This document shows positions 53,124 through 62,341 of a stretch of DNA of 64,000 nucleotides, piece after piece. The notes under the pieces were generated by a model. The model did no database searches and was not told the origin of the DNA. It saw nothing but the letters and a program-made list of their open reading frames with translations. Every line of letters begins with the position of its first letter. The stretch's first letter is position 1. Both the position numbers and the translations under genes were made by a program. Location: positions 248,001 through 312,000 of the forward strand of contig CANMMR010000001.1 in assembly GCA_947499095.1 (NCBI GenBank). The letters are read 5' to 3'. This DNA comes from an uncultured Erythrobacter sp. GTDB lineage: Bacteria > Pseudomonadota > Alphaproteobacteria > Sphingomonadales > Sphingomonadaceae.

Positions 53124-53826
53124 CCTCGCCCACGCTGCAATTGCTGCGCTGGGGCTGGGCAGTATCGCCAGCCCGGCACTCGCTCAATCCTATCAGTGCC
53201 GCCTGCCCGCGCAGCTGAGCGTGCCCCAAATTACGCCGGATGCTCCGCCGCGCAGACTGCCGGTGACCGGCTACACGCTGGCGGTCAGCTGGAGCCCGGA
53301 GTTCTGCAAGGGCCGCGAGGGGCAGGCGCGCCATGCCCGCCAATGCTCGCACCGCGCGGGCCGCTTCGGCATGGTGGTGCACGGATTGTGGCCGGAGAGC
53401 GGACGGACATGGCCGCAATGGTGCGGATCGCAGCGGGTGCTGACCGCGCGAGATTTGCGCCCGAACATGTGCCTCTCGCCCTCCGCCAGCCTGCTCGCCC
53501 GGCAATGGGCGAAGCACGGCAGCTGCATGACGCGCCGCCCGGCGACCTACTTCAAGGTGACACGCATCCTGTGGAACGGCCTGCGCTGGCCCGACTATGA
53601 TCGCATCAGCCGCGAAGACGACTTAACTGCCGGCACGATCCGCACGCGCTTCGTGGACGCCAACCCCGGCTGGACCCGCGAGGCGGTGGGCGTGAAGCTC
53701 AATTCCCGCGGCTGGCTGCAGGAACTACGCCTCTGCTACGACAAGCGCTTCATGCCAAAGGCCTGCGACCGGGCTCGGTTCGGCGCGCGGGATGCGGCGC
53801 AGGCGAAGATCTGGCGGGGGTTGTGA
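53095..53826 (+). CDS. RNase T2-family exported ribonuclease
   Basis: The 243-residue protein has a signal peptide (ALGLGSIASPALAQS) and the two conserved active-site segments of RNase T2: CAS I GMVVHGLWPE with the catalytic His at residue 96, and CAS II WAKHGSC with His at about residue 141 and Lys before it. Several cysteines suggest disulfides in a periplasmic or secreted enzyme. RNase T2 cleaves single-stranded RNA through a 2',3'-cyclic phosphate. The gene overlaps paralogue B by 29 bases and the next gene by ATG/TGA, which hints at an operon of envelope proteins. Confidence 0.92.
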   Translation: MTGRFPIRFSLAHAAIAALGLGSIASPALAQSYQCRLPAQLSVPQITPDAPPRRLPVTGYTLAVSWSPEFCKGREGQARHARQCSHRAGRFGMVVHGLWPESGRTWPQWCGSQRVLTARDLRPNMCLSPSASLLARQWAKHGSCMTRRPATYFKVTRILWNGLRWPDYDRISREDDLTAGTIRTRFVDANPGWTREAVGVKLNSRGWLQELRLCYDKRFMPKACDRARFGARDAAQAKIWRGL

Positions 53827-54110
53827 TGCGTCGAACGAAGCTGGACAGCGAGCTACCTGAACATTTTCGGCACATGGTCACAGCCGTGAATCTCTTGTCT
53901 GCGATTTTTTCAGTAGTCGTTCTGATAATTTGCGTGTCATCGATAGGCCAAGAACCACTCGGTGAGATAGTCATCGCCGCGCTTACCTTCGTCCTCGCCG
54001 CCATAGGGATTATCCGCCCCATCGTAATAAAATTGATCCGGTTTTTTGGCTCTAATTACAGTGAGCATTACTGCGGAGCGACATGGTTGAAAACTATCGC
54101 CGCACCTTGA
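53826..54110 (+). CDS. hypothetical small membrane protein, 94 aa
   Basis: The ATG at 53826 overlaps the RNase T2 stop (a GTG one codon earlier is possible). The product has a long hydrophobic region (LLSAIFSVVVLIICVSSIG and ALTFVLAAIGIIRPIVIKLI), so two transmembrane helices. Codon use and GC content are lower than in neighbours, and the end overlaps tadA by 17 bases on the opposite strand. I do not recognise it. It may be a genuine small gene or a recent gain. Confidence 0.5.
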   Translation: MRRTKLDSELPEHFRHMVTAVNLLSAIFSVVVLIICVSSIGQEPLGEIVIAALTFVLAAIGIIRPIVIKLIRFFGSNYSEHYCGATWLKTIAAP

Positions 54111-54549
54111 AGAAATCCCGCAGAATCGCCGCCGCACGCGCCTCGCCCATCCCCGAATAAACCTCGGGCCTATGCAGACATTGCGGTTGCTCGAACACTC
54201 GCGCGCCGTGCTCGACGGCACCGCCCTTGGGGTCGCTTGCGGCATAGTACAGCTTGGCAATGCGCGCGTGGACGATGGCGCCGGCGCACATGGCGCAGGG
54301 TTCCAGCGTGACCCACAACTCGCAGTCGGTCAGGCGTTCGTCGCCCAGTGCCTCTGCCGCACGGCGGATGGCGAGGATTTCCGCGTGGGCGGTGGGGTCG
54401 TGCGTCTCGCGCGGGGCGTTATGCGCCTCTGCGATCACCTCGCCATCGCGCGTCACCACGGCACCCACCGGCACCTCGCCCGCTGCCGCGCTGGCCTCGG
54501 CCAGTTCGAGCGCGCGTTGCATCGGTTGCGGGAGGGTCCAGATGGCCAT
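54094..54549 (-). CDS. tadA: tRNA-specific adenosine deaminase TadA
   Basis: The 151-residue deaminase converts A34 to inosine in tRNA-Arg(ACG). The zinc site is visible as HAEILAIRRA (His/Glu with the catalytic Glu) and PCAMCAGA (two Cys ligands). ALELAEASAAAGEVPVGAVV and GGAVEHGARVFEQP are also typical. Length is normal. The gene is divergent from rpmB. Its 3' end overlaps the small membrane gene by 17 bases. Confidence 0.95.
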   Translation of the reverse strand: MAIWTLPQPMQRALELAEASAAAGEVPVGAVVTRDGEVIAEAHNAPRETHDPTAHAEILAIRRAAEALGDERLTDCELWVTLEPCAMCAGAIVHARIAKLYYAASDPKGGAVEHGARVFEQPQCLHRPEVYSGMGEARAAAILRDFFKVRR

Positions 54550-54710
54550 ACCGCCGCCTCGCTAGCCCCCGTGCAGGGGCGGCGCAACGTGCTTGACGAT
54601 TCGCACCCCCGCCGCTATGCGCGCCGCTTTCCGGGATAAACGAACCCCGCATCCGCCTCGCGCGGGCAAGGGAACGCGCCCAACCATTCGAATCGAACGA
54701 GAGACGTATC

Positions 54711-55001
54711 ATGTCGCGCATTTGCGAACTCACCGGCAAGGGTCGCCAGGTCGGCCACAATGTGAGCCACGCCAACAACAAGACCAAGAAGGTCTTCCTG
54801 CCGAACCTGCAGAACGTCACGCTGATGAGCGAAAAGCTCGATCGCAGCTTCAAGTTCCGCGTTTCGACCCAGGGCCTGCGCTCGGTCGAACACAATGGCG
54901 GCCTCGATAACTGGCTGCTGAAGACCAAGGACGAGAAGCTTTCGGCCAACGCGCTCAAGGTGAAGCGCGAGCTGAAGAAGGCGAACGCCGAGGCCGCTTA
55001 A
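54711..55001 (+). CDS. rpmB: 50S ribosomal protein L28
   Basis: The 96-residue protein begins [20 protein letters not shown] and continues [15 protein letters not shown], then [21 protein letters not shown] text (here [18 protein letters not shown]), the standard alphaproteobacterial L28. It is basic and cytoplasmic, part of the large ribosomal subunit. A hairpin terminator follows 38 bases after the stop. Confidence 0.98.
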   Translation: MSRICELTGKGRQVGHNVSHANNKTKKVFLPNLQNVTLMSEKLDRSFKFRVSTQGLRSVEHNGGLDNWLLKTKDEKLSANALKVKRELKKANAEAA

Positions 55002-55038
55002 AGGCTCGCGCTGCGGCGCTGCTTTCGACAGGCATACG

Positions 55039-55071
55039 AAAAGGCGCGTGGGGATCACTCGCGCGCCTTTT
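55039..55071 (+). terminator. intrinsic terminator after rpmB (possibly bidirectional)
   Basis: AAAAGGCGCG (55039-55048) and CGCGCCTTTT (55062-55071) form a perfect 10-bp stem with a 13-base loop, with the T-run inside the stem. Its symmetry would allow it to work for both rpmB and the convergent phytase-like gene, whose last codons (ending at 55055) overlap the loop. Confidence 0.8.
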
Positions 55072-56041
55072 GTCGTGCGCGCTCGCCATTCCAGCGCAGC
55101 TTGAGTAGATAGGTGGACTGGTACGACATCAGATTATCGTCCGAGATCAGCCAGAGATGCCGCCCATCGGCATCCTCGCTCAGCGCCATCCCCTCGTAAT
55201 TGTCGTGCGGGAAACTTTCGCCTAGCTCGGCGATGATGTGCAGCGAGTTGCGGTCACCCGCCCGCACATCAGCAAGGTCGATCAGCGCGATGGCGGTTCC
55301 AAACCGTGGCGGCAGTCCGAAGCGCAAGTCGCGCAGGAGGACGAGGAGCACGCCGTCTCCCAGCGCCACCGCATCGACCGGACGGTAATCGCCAGGCACC
55401 AGAACCTCGAATTCGAGCGGCATATCACCCGAGAGCGGGTCGGACGGGAACAGCAAGGCCCGGTGCGGCCTGCCGCGGAATTCGCGCGCACTTTCTTCGA
55501 TGCCGAGGAATCGCCCATCGGCCAGCCGGGCGAGGCTTTCCGCCCCTGTATTGTACCCCCAGTCGCGCATGGCCGAAGGACGAAACGCGCCGTCTTCGCG
55601 CAATTCCGCGTCGAAGCGGCGGATGGTGTTGCTGGATTCGTAAGCGCCCCAAATGGTGCCGGTGACGGGATCGGTCGTCAGCGCTTCAAGGTCCGCGCCG
55701 ATCTTGTTGACGTCCGTAGGGGGTCCGAACGGGCTCAGTTCGACTACCTGCGCGGCGCGGTCGGGCCTTGTAAAGACTAGTTTTCGTCCGCCATCGGTGC
55801 CCGCGAGCAATCGGCCGTCCGGCAGCATGGCAAGCGCCGAAAAGCCGCCGAACATCGGCGCACTGCCCTCGATTGTCCACGCCCCGGCGAGTGTGAAAGG
55901 GCCTGCCGTCGCCGGTCCGGTATCGACCGCTACGAGCCGTCCGGAGGTATCGACAGGCCCAGTCGACACAGGTGTGCGTAGCCAGACGGGGGTCAGGCTG
56001 ACTGCAATAGCTGCGGCCAGCACAAGGCGCTTGCGGCGCAT
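55055..56041 (-). CDS. esterase-like activity of phytase family protein, exported
   Basis: The 328-residue protein has an N-terminal signal/anchor (RKRLVLAAAIAVSLTPVWL) and a beta-propeller-like body typical of the phytase-like family of Alphaproteobacteria: FGGFSALAMLPDGRLLAGTD, GADLEALTTDPVTGTIWGAYE, NTGAESLARLADGRFLGIEE and HDNYEGMALSEDADGRHLWL. It is thought to be periplasmic; enzymatic activity is uncertain. It is convergent with rpmB and transcribed after the M23 protease, DUF2093 and xseA genes. Confidence 0.85.
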   Translation of the reverse strand: MRRKRLVLAAAIAVSLTPVWLRTPVSTGPVDTSGRLVAVDTGPATAGPFTLAGAWTIEGSAPMFGGFSALAMLPDGRLLAGTDGGRKLVFTRPDRAAQVVELSPFGPPTDVNKIGADLEALTTDPVTGTIWGAYESSNTIRRFDAELREDGAFRPSAMRDWGYNTGAESLARLADGRFLGIEESAREFRGRPHRALLFPSDPLSGDMPLEFEVLVPGDYRPVDAVALGDGVLLVLLRDLRFGLPPRFGTAIALIDLADVRAGDRNSLHIIAELGESFPHDNYEGMALSEDADGRHLWLISDDNLMSYQSTYLLKLRWNGERARQKARE

Positions 56042-56058
56042 CGCTTGCTGTCAGACGC

Positions 56059-56976
56059 TCAGGGCATCGGCCCGAGGAAGAGCAGCGGGTCGAGCCGCGC
56101 ATTCTTCCATTTGATACTCCAATGCAGATGCGGGCCGGTGGCCCGGCCCGACGCCCCGATGCGGCCGAGCGGCTGGCCCTGTTTCACAGCCTGACCGTTG
56201 CGCACGAGCAATTCCGAGGAATGGAGGAAGGCGCTGTTGAGGCCCTGACCATGGTCGATGATCAGCAGCTGGCCTTCGAGACTGAAATCGCGCTCGGCCA
56301 GCGTCACTATCCCGTCCGCGGGTGCGACATAGGTCGTGCCCGCGCCGCCAGCAATGTCGAGGCCCGAATGGTAGCTGCCCGGCTCGCCGCGATAGATGCG
56401 TTGCGAGCCGAAGCGGCCCGAAATGCGCCCGGTGACCGGCCAGATGAAGTCCTGCCGCCAGCCTTCGGCGCCGGTGCGCTGCTGGCGCGCATCCCAGATC
56501 GCGGCGAGTTCGGGCCGGCGGCGCTGCATGAAGCTTTCCGAAGCGCCACCTGCTCGCCGCGCGACATTGACGCGCTCGATATTCCAGTCGCGCGGAGCGA
56601 TGGCGAGGGGACTGCGGATCGTGCGGCCATCCGCCAGTGTCGCGACGAGCTCTGCAGTCCGACCTGCATCGCGGTCGAATGCGGCGAAGAAACGGCCTTC
56701 GTCATCGAACGCCACTTCTTCCTCGTCGAGCAGCAGTTTCTTCGCGCCCCCCGGTGCAGTGCCGCGGATCCAGCCGCCTTGTGTCAGCTCTCCATCGAAG
56801 CTGAACGTGGCTGGACGGGCTGGCTCGGATGGGGTCGGGCTGGGCGTGGGAGACGGTGCGCGAACCGGTTGGACGACCTCGGTCGGCCCTGCAGTCTGCA
56901 CGGTTTCCGATGGGTCGGGCTGCGATACACAACCGGCTGTAATCAGGAGTAGCGGCGCGACACGTGCAAACCTCAC
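56059..56976 (-). CDS. M23-family peptidase lipoprotein
   Basis: A GTG at 56976 overlaps the DUF2093 stop (GTGA) and begins a lipoprotein signal (APLLLITAGCVS). A Pro/Ser/Thr linker (PSPTPSPTPSEP) follows, then a beta domain and the LytM-like catalytic domain with YHSGLDIAGG (zinc His and Asp) and GPHLHWSI (catalytic HxH). Length 305. The zinc ligands are intact, so it should cleave peptidoglycan cross-links or activate amidases at the outer membrane. It is the second gene in the xseA-DUF2093-M23 set on the minus strand. Confidence 0.9.
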   Translation of the reverse strand: MRFARVAPLLLITAGCVSQPDPSETVQTAGPTEVVQPVRAPSPTPSPTPSEPARPATFSFDGELTQGGWIRGTAPGGAKKLLLDEEEVAFDDEGRFFAAFDRDAGRTAELVATLADGRTIRSPLAIAPRDWNIERVNVARRAGGASESFMQRRRPELAAIWDARQQRTGAEGWRQDFIWPVTGRISGRFGSQRIYRGEPGSYHSGLDIAGGAGTTYVAPADGIVTLAERDFSLEGQLLIIDHGQGLNSAFLHSSELLVRNGQAVKQGQPLGRIGASGRATGPHLHWSIKWKNARLDPLLFLGPMP

Positions 56977-57182
56977 GGCTTCAGCCGCTCGGTGGCGAGT
57001 TGCGGAGTCGCATAGGGCTCCTGGTGCTCGACCGACCAGTAGCGCAATTCGTCCAGCGGGATCGGCACGCCGCTCATGGCGCAGATCACGTGCTGGCCGG
57101 GGCGCAGCACGCGAAAGCCGCTCGGCCCGTATTGCAGCTTGGCTTCGCCCTTCGAGGGCGAGGAATTCTTGTTCATCAGCAT
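56973..57182 (-). CDS. DUF2093 protein, 69 aa
   Basis: The small protein carries the DUF2093 core: AKLQYGPSGFRVLRPGQHVI, CAMSGVPIPLDELRYWSVEH and QEPYATPQLA. Its function is not known. In Alphaproteobacteria it commonly follows xseA, as here (24 bases between). Its stop overlaps the M23 gene start (GTGA), so the two are coupled. Confidence 0.9.
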   Translation of the reverse strand: MLMNKNSSPSKGEAKLQYGPSGFRVLRPGQHVICAMSGVPIPLDELRYWSVEHQEPYATPQLATERLKP

Positions 57183-57206
57183 GGCGCAAATCCTAGCAGG
57201 TCCACC

Positions 57207-58661
57207 TTAACCGAACAAATCATCCTGTTTCGGCGGCGTTCCGCTGGCAGGGGGCTTTCGCTTCGGTTTCGGCGCGACCGGTGTCTTGCCCGTCGCTACC
57301 TCTAGCTCGCCGTCGCGGAATTTGAGCGTCAGCGCCGCCTCCTTCTCCGCCTCCACTCGGTCGGTCACCGTGCCGCTCGACCCGATCACGCGGACATAGC
57401 CGCGCTGCAGAGGCCGGTCGGGATGCAACTGCTCGGAAAGCCGCGCGAGCGATGCGAGCCGCTCACGCCGTTCCGCCAAGGGCCGCTCGATCATCGCGGG
57501 AGCGAGGCGGACGCTATCGAACCGCCCGCGCGCCTCGCGCAGCCGACCTGCCATCAAGGCTGGCGACAGGCGCAATTCGCCCAGCCGCTCCCGCCCCTTG
57601 GCCGCCCGGTCGCGCAGCCCCTGCTGCAATCGCGCGGCAAGATCGTCGAGCTTCTGTGCCTGCGGTTGCAGCAGTGCCTCGCGCTTCGGCAGGCGCTGCA
57701 CGCGCGCTTCCAGCCGCTCGCGGCCCAGCTGGACCGGGCGCAGGATCGCGCGTTTCTTGCGCGCCTCGAAATCCGCCAGCACCGCGGCCAGCTCGCCGCG
57801 CACCGGCACCGCCATTTCTGCGGCTGCAGTCGGCGTCGGCGCGCGGCGGTCGGCGGCATAATCGGCCAGCGTCGTATCGGTCTCGTGCCCGACTGCGCTG
57901 ATCGTGGGAATCGGACAGTCGGCGATGGCGCGGACCACCACTTCCTCGTTGAAACTCCACAGATCCTCGATCGAGCCACCGCCGCGCGCGACGATCACGA
58001 GGTCGGGGCGGTCGGGGTGGCCTTCGGGCATGGCGGAGAAGCCGCGCACTGCGCCCGCAACCTGGTCCGCCGCGCCCTGCCCCTGCACCAGCACGGGCCA
58101 CACGATCACGCGGCTGGGAAAGCGGTCCGCCAGCCGGTGGAGGATGTCACGGATCACTGCCCCGGTGGGCGAGGTCACGACGCCGATGGTGCGCGGCAGG
58201 AACGGCAGCGCCTGCTTGCGCTCGCTGTCGAACAGCCCCTCCGCCTGCAATCGCGCGCGGGTCTTCTCGAGCAACGCCAGCAGTGCGCCCTCGCCCGCCA
58301 GTTCCATCCGCTCGATCACGATCTGGTATTTGGAGCGCCCGGGATAGGTCGTCAGCTTGCCGCTTGCGACCACTTCCAGCCCGTCCTCCGGAGCGAATGG
58401 CAAGCGGCCCGCATTGCCGCGCCACATCACCCCGTCGAGCACGGCTTTCTCGTCCTTGAGCGCGCAATACATATGCCCGCTCGCCGCGCGCTTCACGCCC
58501 GACAGTTCGCCGCGCAGGCGCACGAAGCCGAACCGGTCCTCCACTGTCCGCTTCAGCGCGTTCGATATTTCGCTCACAGTCAGCGGCTCGGCGTTGTCGC
58601 CTGCGCGGCCCTTCGCTACCAAGTTCGCATCGTCGGAATCTGCGGGGAAATCGGAAGCCAT
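57207..58661 (-). CDS. xseA: exodeoxyribonuclease VII large subunit
   Basis: From the ATG at 58661 the protein has 484 residues: an OB-fold N-terminus ([20 protein letters not shown] and [19 protein letters not shown]), the catalytic part ([59 protein letters not shown]) and a coiled-coil C-terminus. It forms ExoVII with XseB and degrades single-stranded DNA. The start codon (58659-58661) overlaps the divergent purD ATG (58660-58662) by two bases; a TTG about 13 codons in is an alternative start. The tail is Lys/Pro-rich. Confidence 0.95.
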   Translation of the reverse strand: MASDFPADSDDANLVAKGRAGDNAEPLTVSEISNALKRTVEDRFGFVRLRGELSGVKRAASGHMYCALKDEKAVLDGVMWRGNAGRLPFAPEDGLEVVASGKLTTYPGRSKYQIVIERMELAGEGALLALLEKTRARLQAEGLFDSERKQALPFLPRTIGVVTSPTGAVIRDILHRLADRFPSRVIVWPVLVQGQGAADQVAGAVRGFSAMPEGHPDRPDLVIVARGGGSIEDLWSFNEEVVVRAIADCPIPTISAVGHETDTTLADYAADRRAPTPTAAAEMAVPVRGELAAVLADFEARKKRAILRPVQLGRERLEARVQRLPKREALLQPQAQKLDDLAARLQQGLRDRAAKGRERLGELRLSPALMAGRLREARGRFDSVRLAPAMIERPLAERRERLASLARLSEQLHPDRPLQRGYVRVIGSSGTVTDRVEAEKEAALTLKFRDGELEVATGKTPVAPKPKRKPPASGTPPKQDDLFG

Positions 58662-59934
58662 GAATATCCTGTTGCTCGGGTCGGGCGGGCGCGAACATGC
58701 GCTGGCATGGAAACTGGCGCAATCGCCACTGTGCGACAAGCTGTGGGCGGCGCCGGGCAATCCCGGCATCGCACAGGAGGCGAGCTGCGTCACGCTGGAT
58801 GCCACCGATCACGAGGCAGTCATCGCTTTCGCGCGAGAGAACGACATCGGCCTGGTGGTGATCGGCCCGGAAGCGCCCTTGGTGGACGGCCTCGCCGATT
58901 CGCTGCGCGCCGCAGGGATCGATACCTTCGGCCCTTCGCAGCAGGCAGCACAGCTGGAAGGCAGCAAGGGCTTCACCAAGGAGCTGTGCCAGCGCGCGAA
59001 CATCCCGACCGCTCGCTACGAACGCTGCACCTCGCTGGAGGCGGCGTGGGGCGCGCTGAAGCGGTTCAAGCCGCCCTTCGTGCTCAAGGCCGACGGGCTG
59101 GCCGCAGGCAAGGGCGTGGTGATCGCCGAGACTTATGAGGAAGCGCAGGAAGCGCTGAACGAAATGTTCGACGGCAAGTTCGGCAGCGCGGGCAGCGAGG
59201 TCGTGATCGAACAGTTCCTGACCGGCGAGGAGGCGAGCTTCTTCGCCCTGACCGACGGCGAGACCATCGTCCCCATCGGCACCGCGCAGGACCACAAGCG
59301 CGTTGGCGAGGGCGATCGCGGTCCCAACACCGGCGGCATGGGCGCTTATTCCCCCGCCCCTGTGCTGACCGAGGAGTTGCAGGCGCAGGTCATGCGCGAG
59401 ATCGTGGAGCCGACCGTGCGCACCATGGCCGCCGAGGGCATGCCCTATTCGGGCGTGCTCTATGCCGGGCTGATGCTGACCAAGGACGGCCCGCAGCTGA
59501 TCGAATACAATGCGCGCTTCGGCGATCCCGAATGCCAGGTGCTGATGATGCGGCTGGAGAGCGATCTCGTCGAGCTGATGCAGGCCTGCGCGCGCGGCAC
59601 GCTGGGCGAAGTGGCCACGCCGGTGCTGTCGGACGGTTTCGCGCTGACTGTGGTGATGGCGGCGGACGGCTATCCCGGCACGCCGAAGAAAGGCGGGACG
59701 ATCGATTTGGGGCAGGCGGAGGCTGGCGGCGCGAAGGTCTTCCATGCAGGGACGAAGCTGGACGGCGAAACCCTAACCAGCAGCGGCGGGCGCGTCCTCA
59801 ACGTGACTGCCCGCGGCGCAAGCGCGACTGAGGCACAGAAAAACGCTTACGCGGCAGTTGATGCGATCGACTTCGCTGACGGCTTCTGCCGCCGGGACAT
59901 CGGGCAGCGGGAAGTGCGGAGGGAACGAGGGTAG
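58660..59934 (+). CDS. purD: phosphoribosylamine-glycine ligase (GAR synthetase)
   Basis: The 424-residue ATP-grasp enzyme joins phosphoribosylamine and glycine, the second step of purine synthesis. It begins [20 protein letters not shown] and shows [56 protein letters not shown] and [16 protein letters not shown]. Length is normal. Its start codon overlaps that of the divergent xseA gene, so promoters for both must lie inside coding sequence or transcripts start at the ATG. purH is about 25 kb away on the other strand. Confidence 0.97.
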   Translation: MNILLLGSGGREHALAWKLAQSPLCDKLWAAPGNPGIAQEASCVTLDATDHEAVIAFARENDIGLVVIGPEAPLVDGLADSLRAAGIDTFGPSQQAAQLEGSKGFTKELCQRANIPTARYERCTSLEAAWGALKRFKPPFVLKADGLAAGKGVVIAETYEEAQEALNEMFDGKFGSAGSEVVIEQFLTGEEASFFALTDGETIVPIGTAQDHKRVGEGDRGPNTGGMGAYSPAPVLTEELQAQVMREIVEPTVRTMAAEGMPYSGVLYAGLMLTKDGPQLIEYNARFGDPECQVLMMRLESDLVELMQACARGTLGEVATPVLSDGFALTVVMAADGYPGTPKKGGTIDLGQAEAGGAKVFHAGTKLDGETLTSSGGRVLNVTARGASATEAQKNAYAAVDAIDFADGFCRRDIGQREVRRERG

Positions 59935-60005
59935 AAGCTTATAATAAGCGTATTGGCAAAATACGATCGTGAGATTTGCGGTCGAAAGTCAGTCAGAGAC
60001 CGGCA

Positions 60006-60437
60006 ATGAACTGGAGAGATTTGTTAGTTCTGTCGCCACTTCTTCTGGCAGCCTGTGCCGCATCTGTGAGCGGTCTCGATAGGGAGGCACTCATGGATGA
60101 GGTCGAATCCAAGGTCGAATTGCCTGAGGGTGCCGGCCCTCTGGACTCTTACGCTCGGTATTACACCATCTGGCCCGACGGGATGCTTGTTGGGACTTTC
60201 ACTCGAAAAATTGAGCAAAGAGACGAGGACGATGGCTGCTCAGAACTGACCGAGAGTTCTGAAATTATTGAAACCGAATGTCCAAAACTGGCCGATGCCG
60301 CCATCGGCGAAAGACGATGGGTGAAATTCGACGACCTTCCTTCGGCTTCAGATCCGGAATGCGGTGCGGTGCAAATCGCTTATGATCTCGACGAGGAGCG
60401 TTTCACCTTCAACGAATGTGTACGGCCCCTTCACTAA
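60006..60437 (+). CDS. hypothetical lipoprotein, 143 aa
   Basis: The ATG at 60006 starts a lipoprotein signal (LLVLSPLLLAACAA). The mature part is acidic with several cysteines (DDGCSELTESSEIIETECPK, ASDPECGAVQIAYDLDEERF, FNECVRPLH), so disulfide bonding is likely. I do not recognise the family. GC content is lower than in adjoining genes and an AT-rich stretch upstream carries a consensus TATAAT at 59940-59945, which could be its promoter. It may be a recent arrival. Confidence 0.55.
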   Translation: MNWRDLLVLSPLLLAACAASVSGLDREALMDEVESKVELPEGAGPLDSYARYYTIWPDGMLVGTFTRKIEQRDEDDGCSELTESSEIIETECPKLADAAIGERRWVKFDDLPSASDPECGAVQIAYDLDEERFTFNECVRPLH

Positions 60438-60537
60438 GCTGAAGCTGGTCTAGCCCAAATGTCGAGGCGCGAACGCTAGACGGTGTGCAGTGAAGCAAAT
60501 ACGGCTTCGAAAAATTCAAGACGAGCTGATCGATTAA

Positions 60538-61533
60538 TCAGCCCAGCTTCTGGCTCACCAGCGCCTTCAGATCCGCTTCGCTGCGCGCACCGTAATGCGA
60601 GATGATCTCCGCCGCGCAGATTGCGCCCATGCGGAGGCAGGTTTCGAGATCCTCGCCGCGCGCGTGGCCGGTTAGGAAGCCCGCCGCGAAGAGATCGCCT
60701 GCGCCGGTGGTGTCGACAACCTTCTCGACCGGCTCGGCGGCCACTTCGGCGCGGGTGCCGTCGGCAATGGATACGGCTCCCTTGGCGCTGCGGGTGGCGA
60801 CGATCACCGGGACCTTGCCCTCCAGCGCGGCGAGGCCATCGTCGAAATCGCTCTCGCCGGTCAGCGAGGCGAGTTCGTTTTCGTTGACGAAGAGGATGTC
60901 GATCTGCCCTTCCTCGATCAGCGCGCGGAAATCGTCGCCGTGGCGGTCGATCACGAAACTCTCGCTGGCGGTGAAGGCGACCTTGCGCCCGGCCTTGCGC
61001 GCCACGTCGATTGCGTGGCGCATGGCGCTGCGCGGTTCCTCGGGGTCCCAGAGGTAGCCTTCGAGGTAGAGGATCCCCGCGCTGGCGATCAGCTCGTCGT
61101 CGAGCGCTTCGGGCGGCAGGAACTGGCTCGCGCCGAGGAAGGTGTTCATCGTCCGCTCGCCATCGGGAGTCACGAAGATGAGGCAGCGCGCGGTTGGCGG
61201 CTCTTCGTCGCGGGCCGGCGTGTCGAAATCGATGCCCACGGCGCGAATGTCGTGGCTGAACACATCGCCCAGCTGGTCCTTCGCGACCTGGCCGACGAAA
61301 GCGCATTGTGCGCCCAGCGCACTCATCCCGGCGAGCGTATTGGCCGCCGAACCGCCGGAAATCTCCTTGGCCGGACCCATGGCCGAATACAGTTCTTCGG
61401 CCCGCTCGGTATCGACCAGCGTCATCCCGCCCTTGGCGAGGCCGAGGTCCTCGATCAATTCGTCTTCGCAGGGCGACATCACGTCGACGATCGCATTGCC
61501 GATGGCGATAACGTCGTAACGGGGCTGGGTCAT
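60538..61533 (-). CDS. adenosine kinase (PfkB family)
   Basis: The 331-residue protein starts MTQPRYDVIAIGNAIVDVMS and has the PfkB-type signatures: ISGGSAANTLAGMSALG (substrate side), and VDTTGAGDLFAAGFLTG (catalytic Asp and anion hole). The sequence VNENELASLTGE and NTFLGASQFL agree with adenosine kinase of Alphaproteobacteria. It phosphorylates adenosine to AMP in purine salvage. The start has a following GTG-free leader and no strong ribosome-binding site. It is divergent from the EI24 protein gene. Confidence 0.9.
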   Translation of the reverse strand: MTQPRYDVIAIGNAIVDVMSPCEDELIEDLGLAKGGMTLVDTERAEELYSAMGPAKEISGGSAANTLAGMSALGAQCAFVGQVAKDQLGDVFSHDIRAVGIDFDTPARDEEPPTARCLIFVTPDGERTMNTFLGASQFLPPEALDDELIASAGILYLEGYLWDPEEPRSAMRHAIDVARKAGRKVAFTASESFVIDRHGDDFRALIEEGQIDILFVNENELASLTGESDFDDGLAALEGKVPVIVATRSAKGAVSIADGTRAEVAAEPVEKVVDTTGAGDLFAAGFLTGHARGEDLETCLRMGAICAAEIISHYGARSEADLKALVSQKLG

Positions 61534-61645
61534 GGGTACTCCGGTGGTCTGGATTTTCGATATGTCGGGCGCGGTTAGCGGTTCATCGGGGGAAGGCCAA
61601 GCGCGGCGTTGACTTGACGCCCGCCGCCGCCCAATCGGCACGGCA

Positions 61646-62341
61646 ATGGTTTCGCTGCCCCGCGCCCTGATCCTTGCCCTCGGCCAGCTTGGCGATCCGG
61701 CCATCCTGCGCGTGCTCGGCAAGAGCCTGGCGGTGACGCTGGCGATTTTCGTGGCGGCGGCATTTGCGCTAAATGCGGCCCTGCCGTGGCTGCTGTCGCG
61801 CTGGTTCGATCTTAGCGGCGACGTTTATGCCGTGCTGTCGATCCTGATTTTCGTAATCGGCGCCTGGCTGCTGTTCCGCATCGTCGCGCTCGCCGTGTTG
61901 CAGTTCTTCGCCGACGAGGTCGTTCATGCGGTCGAGGCGAAGCACTACCCCGCGCATGCCGCTGAGGCGCGTAAGGTGTCGTTCGGTGAAGAGCTGTCGA
62001 ACAGCCTGCGCGCCACCGGCCGCGTCGTCCTGTTCAACCTGCTCGCCGCCCCCGTCGCCGTGGTCCTGCTGTTCACCGCCATCGGCCCGGCGATCGTGTT
62101 CTGGTTCGTCAACGCGCTGCTGCTCGGGCGCGAGTTGCAGGACATGGTCTGGCTACGACACAGGCGTGACGCAGGCGAGGTCCAGCCGATTGGCGGCCTG
62201 ACCCGCTTCGCGCTGGGCGGCGTCGTCGCCGGCCTGCTGGCGATACCCTTCATCAACCTTCTTGCGCCCATTATCGGCGCGGCGAGTGCGACGCACCTGG
62301 TCCACCGCAGCACACGGAAACCGACCCACCATGCGCAGTAG
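61646..62341 (+). CDS. EI24-domain membrane protein
   Basis: The 231-residue membrane protein has four or five transmembrane helices (ILRVLGKSLAVTLAIFVAAA, VLSILIFVIGAWLLFRIVAL, VLFNLLAAPVAVVLLFTAIG, VFWFVNALLLGRELQDM, FALGGVVAGLLAIPFINLLA) and the EI24/CysZ-like pattern (FNLLAAPVAVV...FFVNALLLGRE, ending with ATHL). CysZ imports sulfate, but EI24 homologues of this type have unclear substrates. The next gene starts 11 bases before its stop. Confidence 0.8.
   Translation: MVSLPRALILALGQLGDPAILRVLGKSLAVTLAIFVAAAFALNAALPWLLSRWFDLSGDVYAVLSILIFVIGAWLLFRIVALAVLQFFADEVVHAVEAKHYPAHAAEARKVSFGEELSNSLRATGRVVLFNLLAAPVAVVLLFTAIGPAIVFWFVNALLLGRELQDMVWLRHRRDAGEVQPIGGLTRFALGGVVAGLLAIPFINLLAPIIGAASATHLVHRSTRKPTHHAQ

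Noticed and set aside
57423-59138. 571-codon open frame on the plus strand across xseA and purD
   Set aside because: It runs in a non-coding frame of both genes; real genes are established by motifs.
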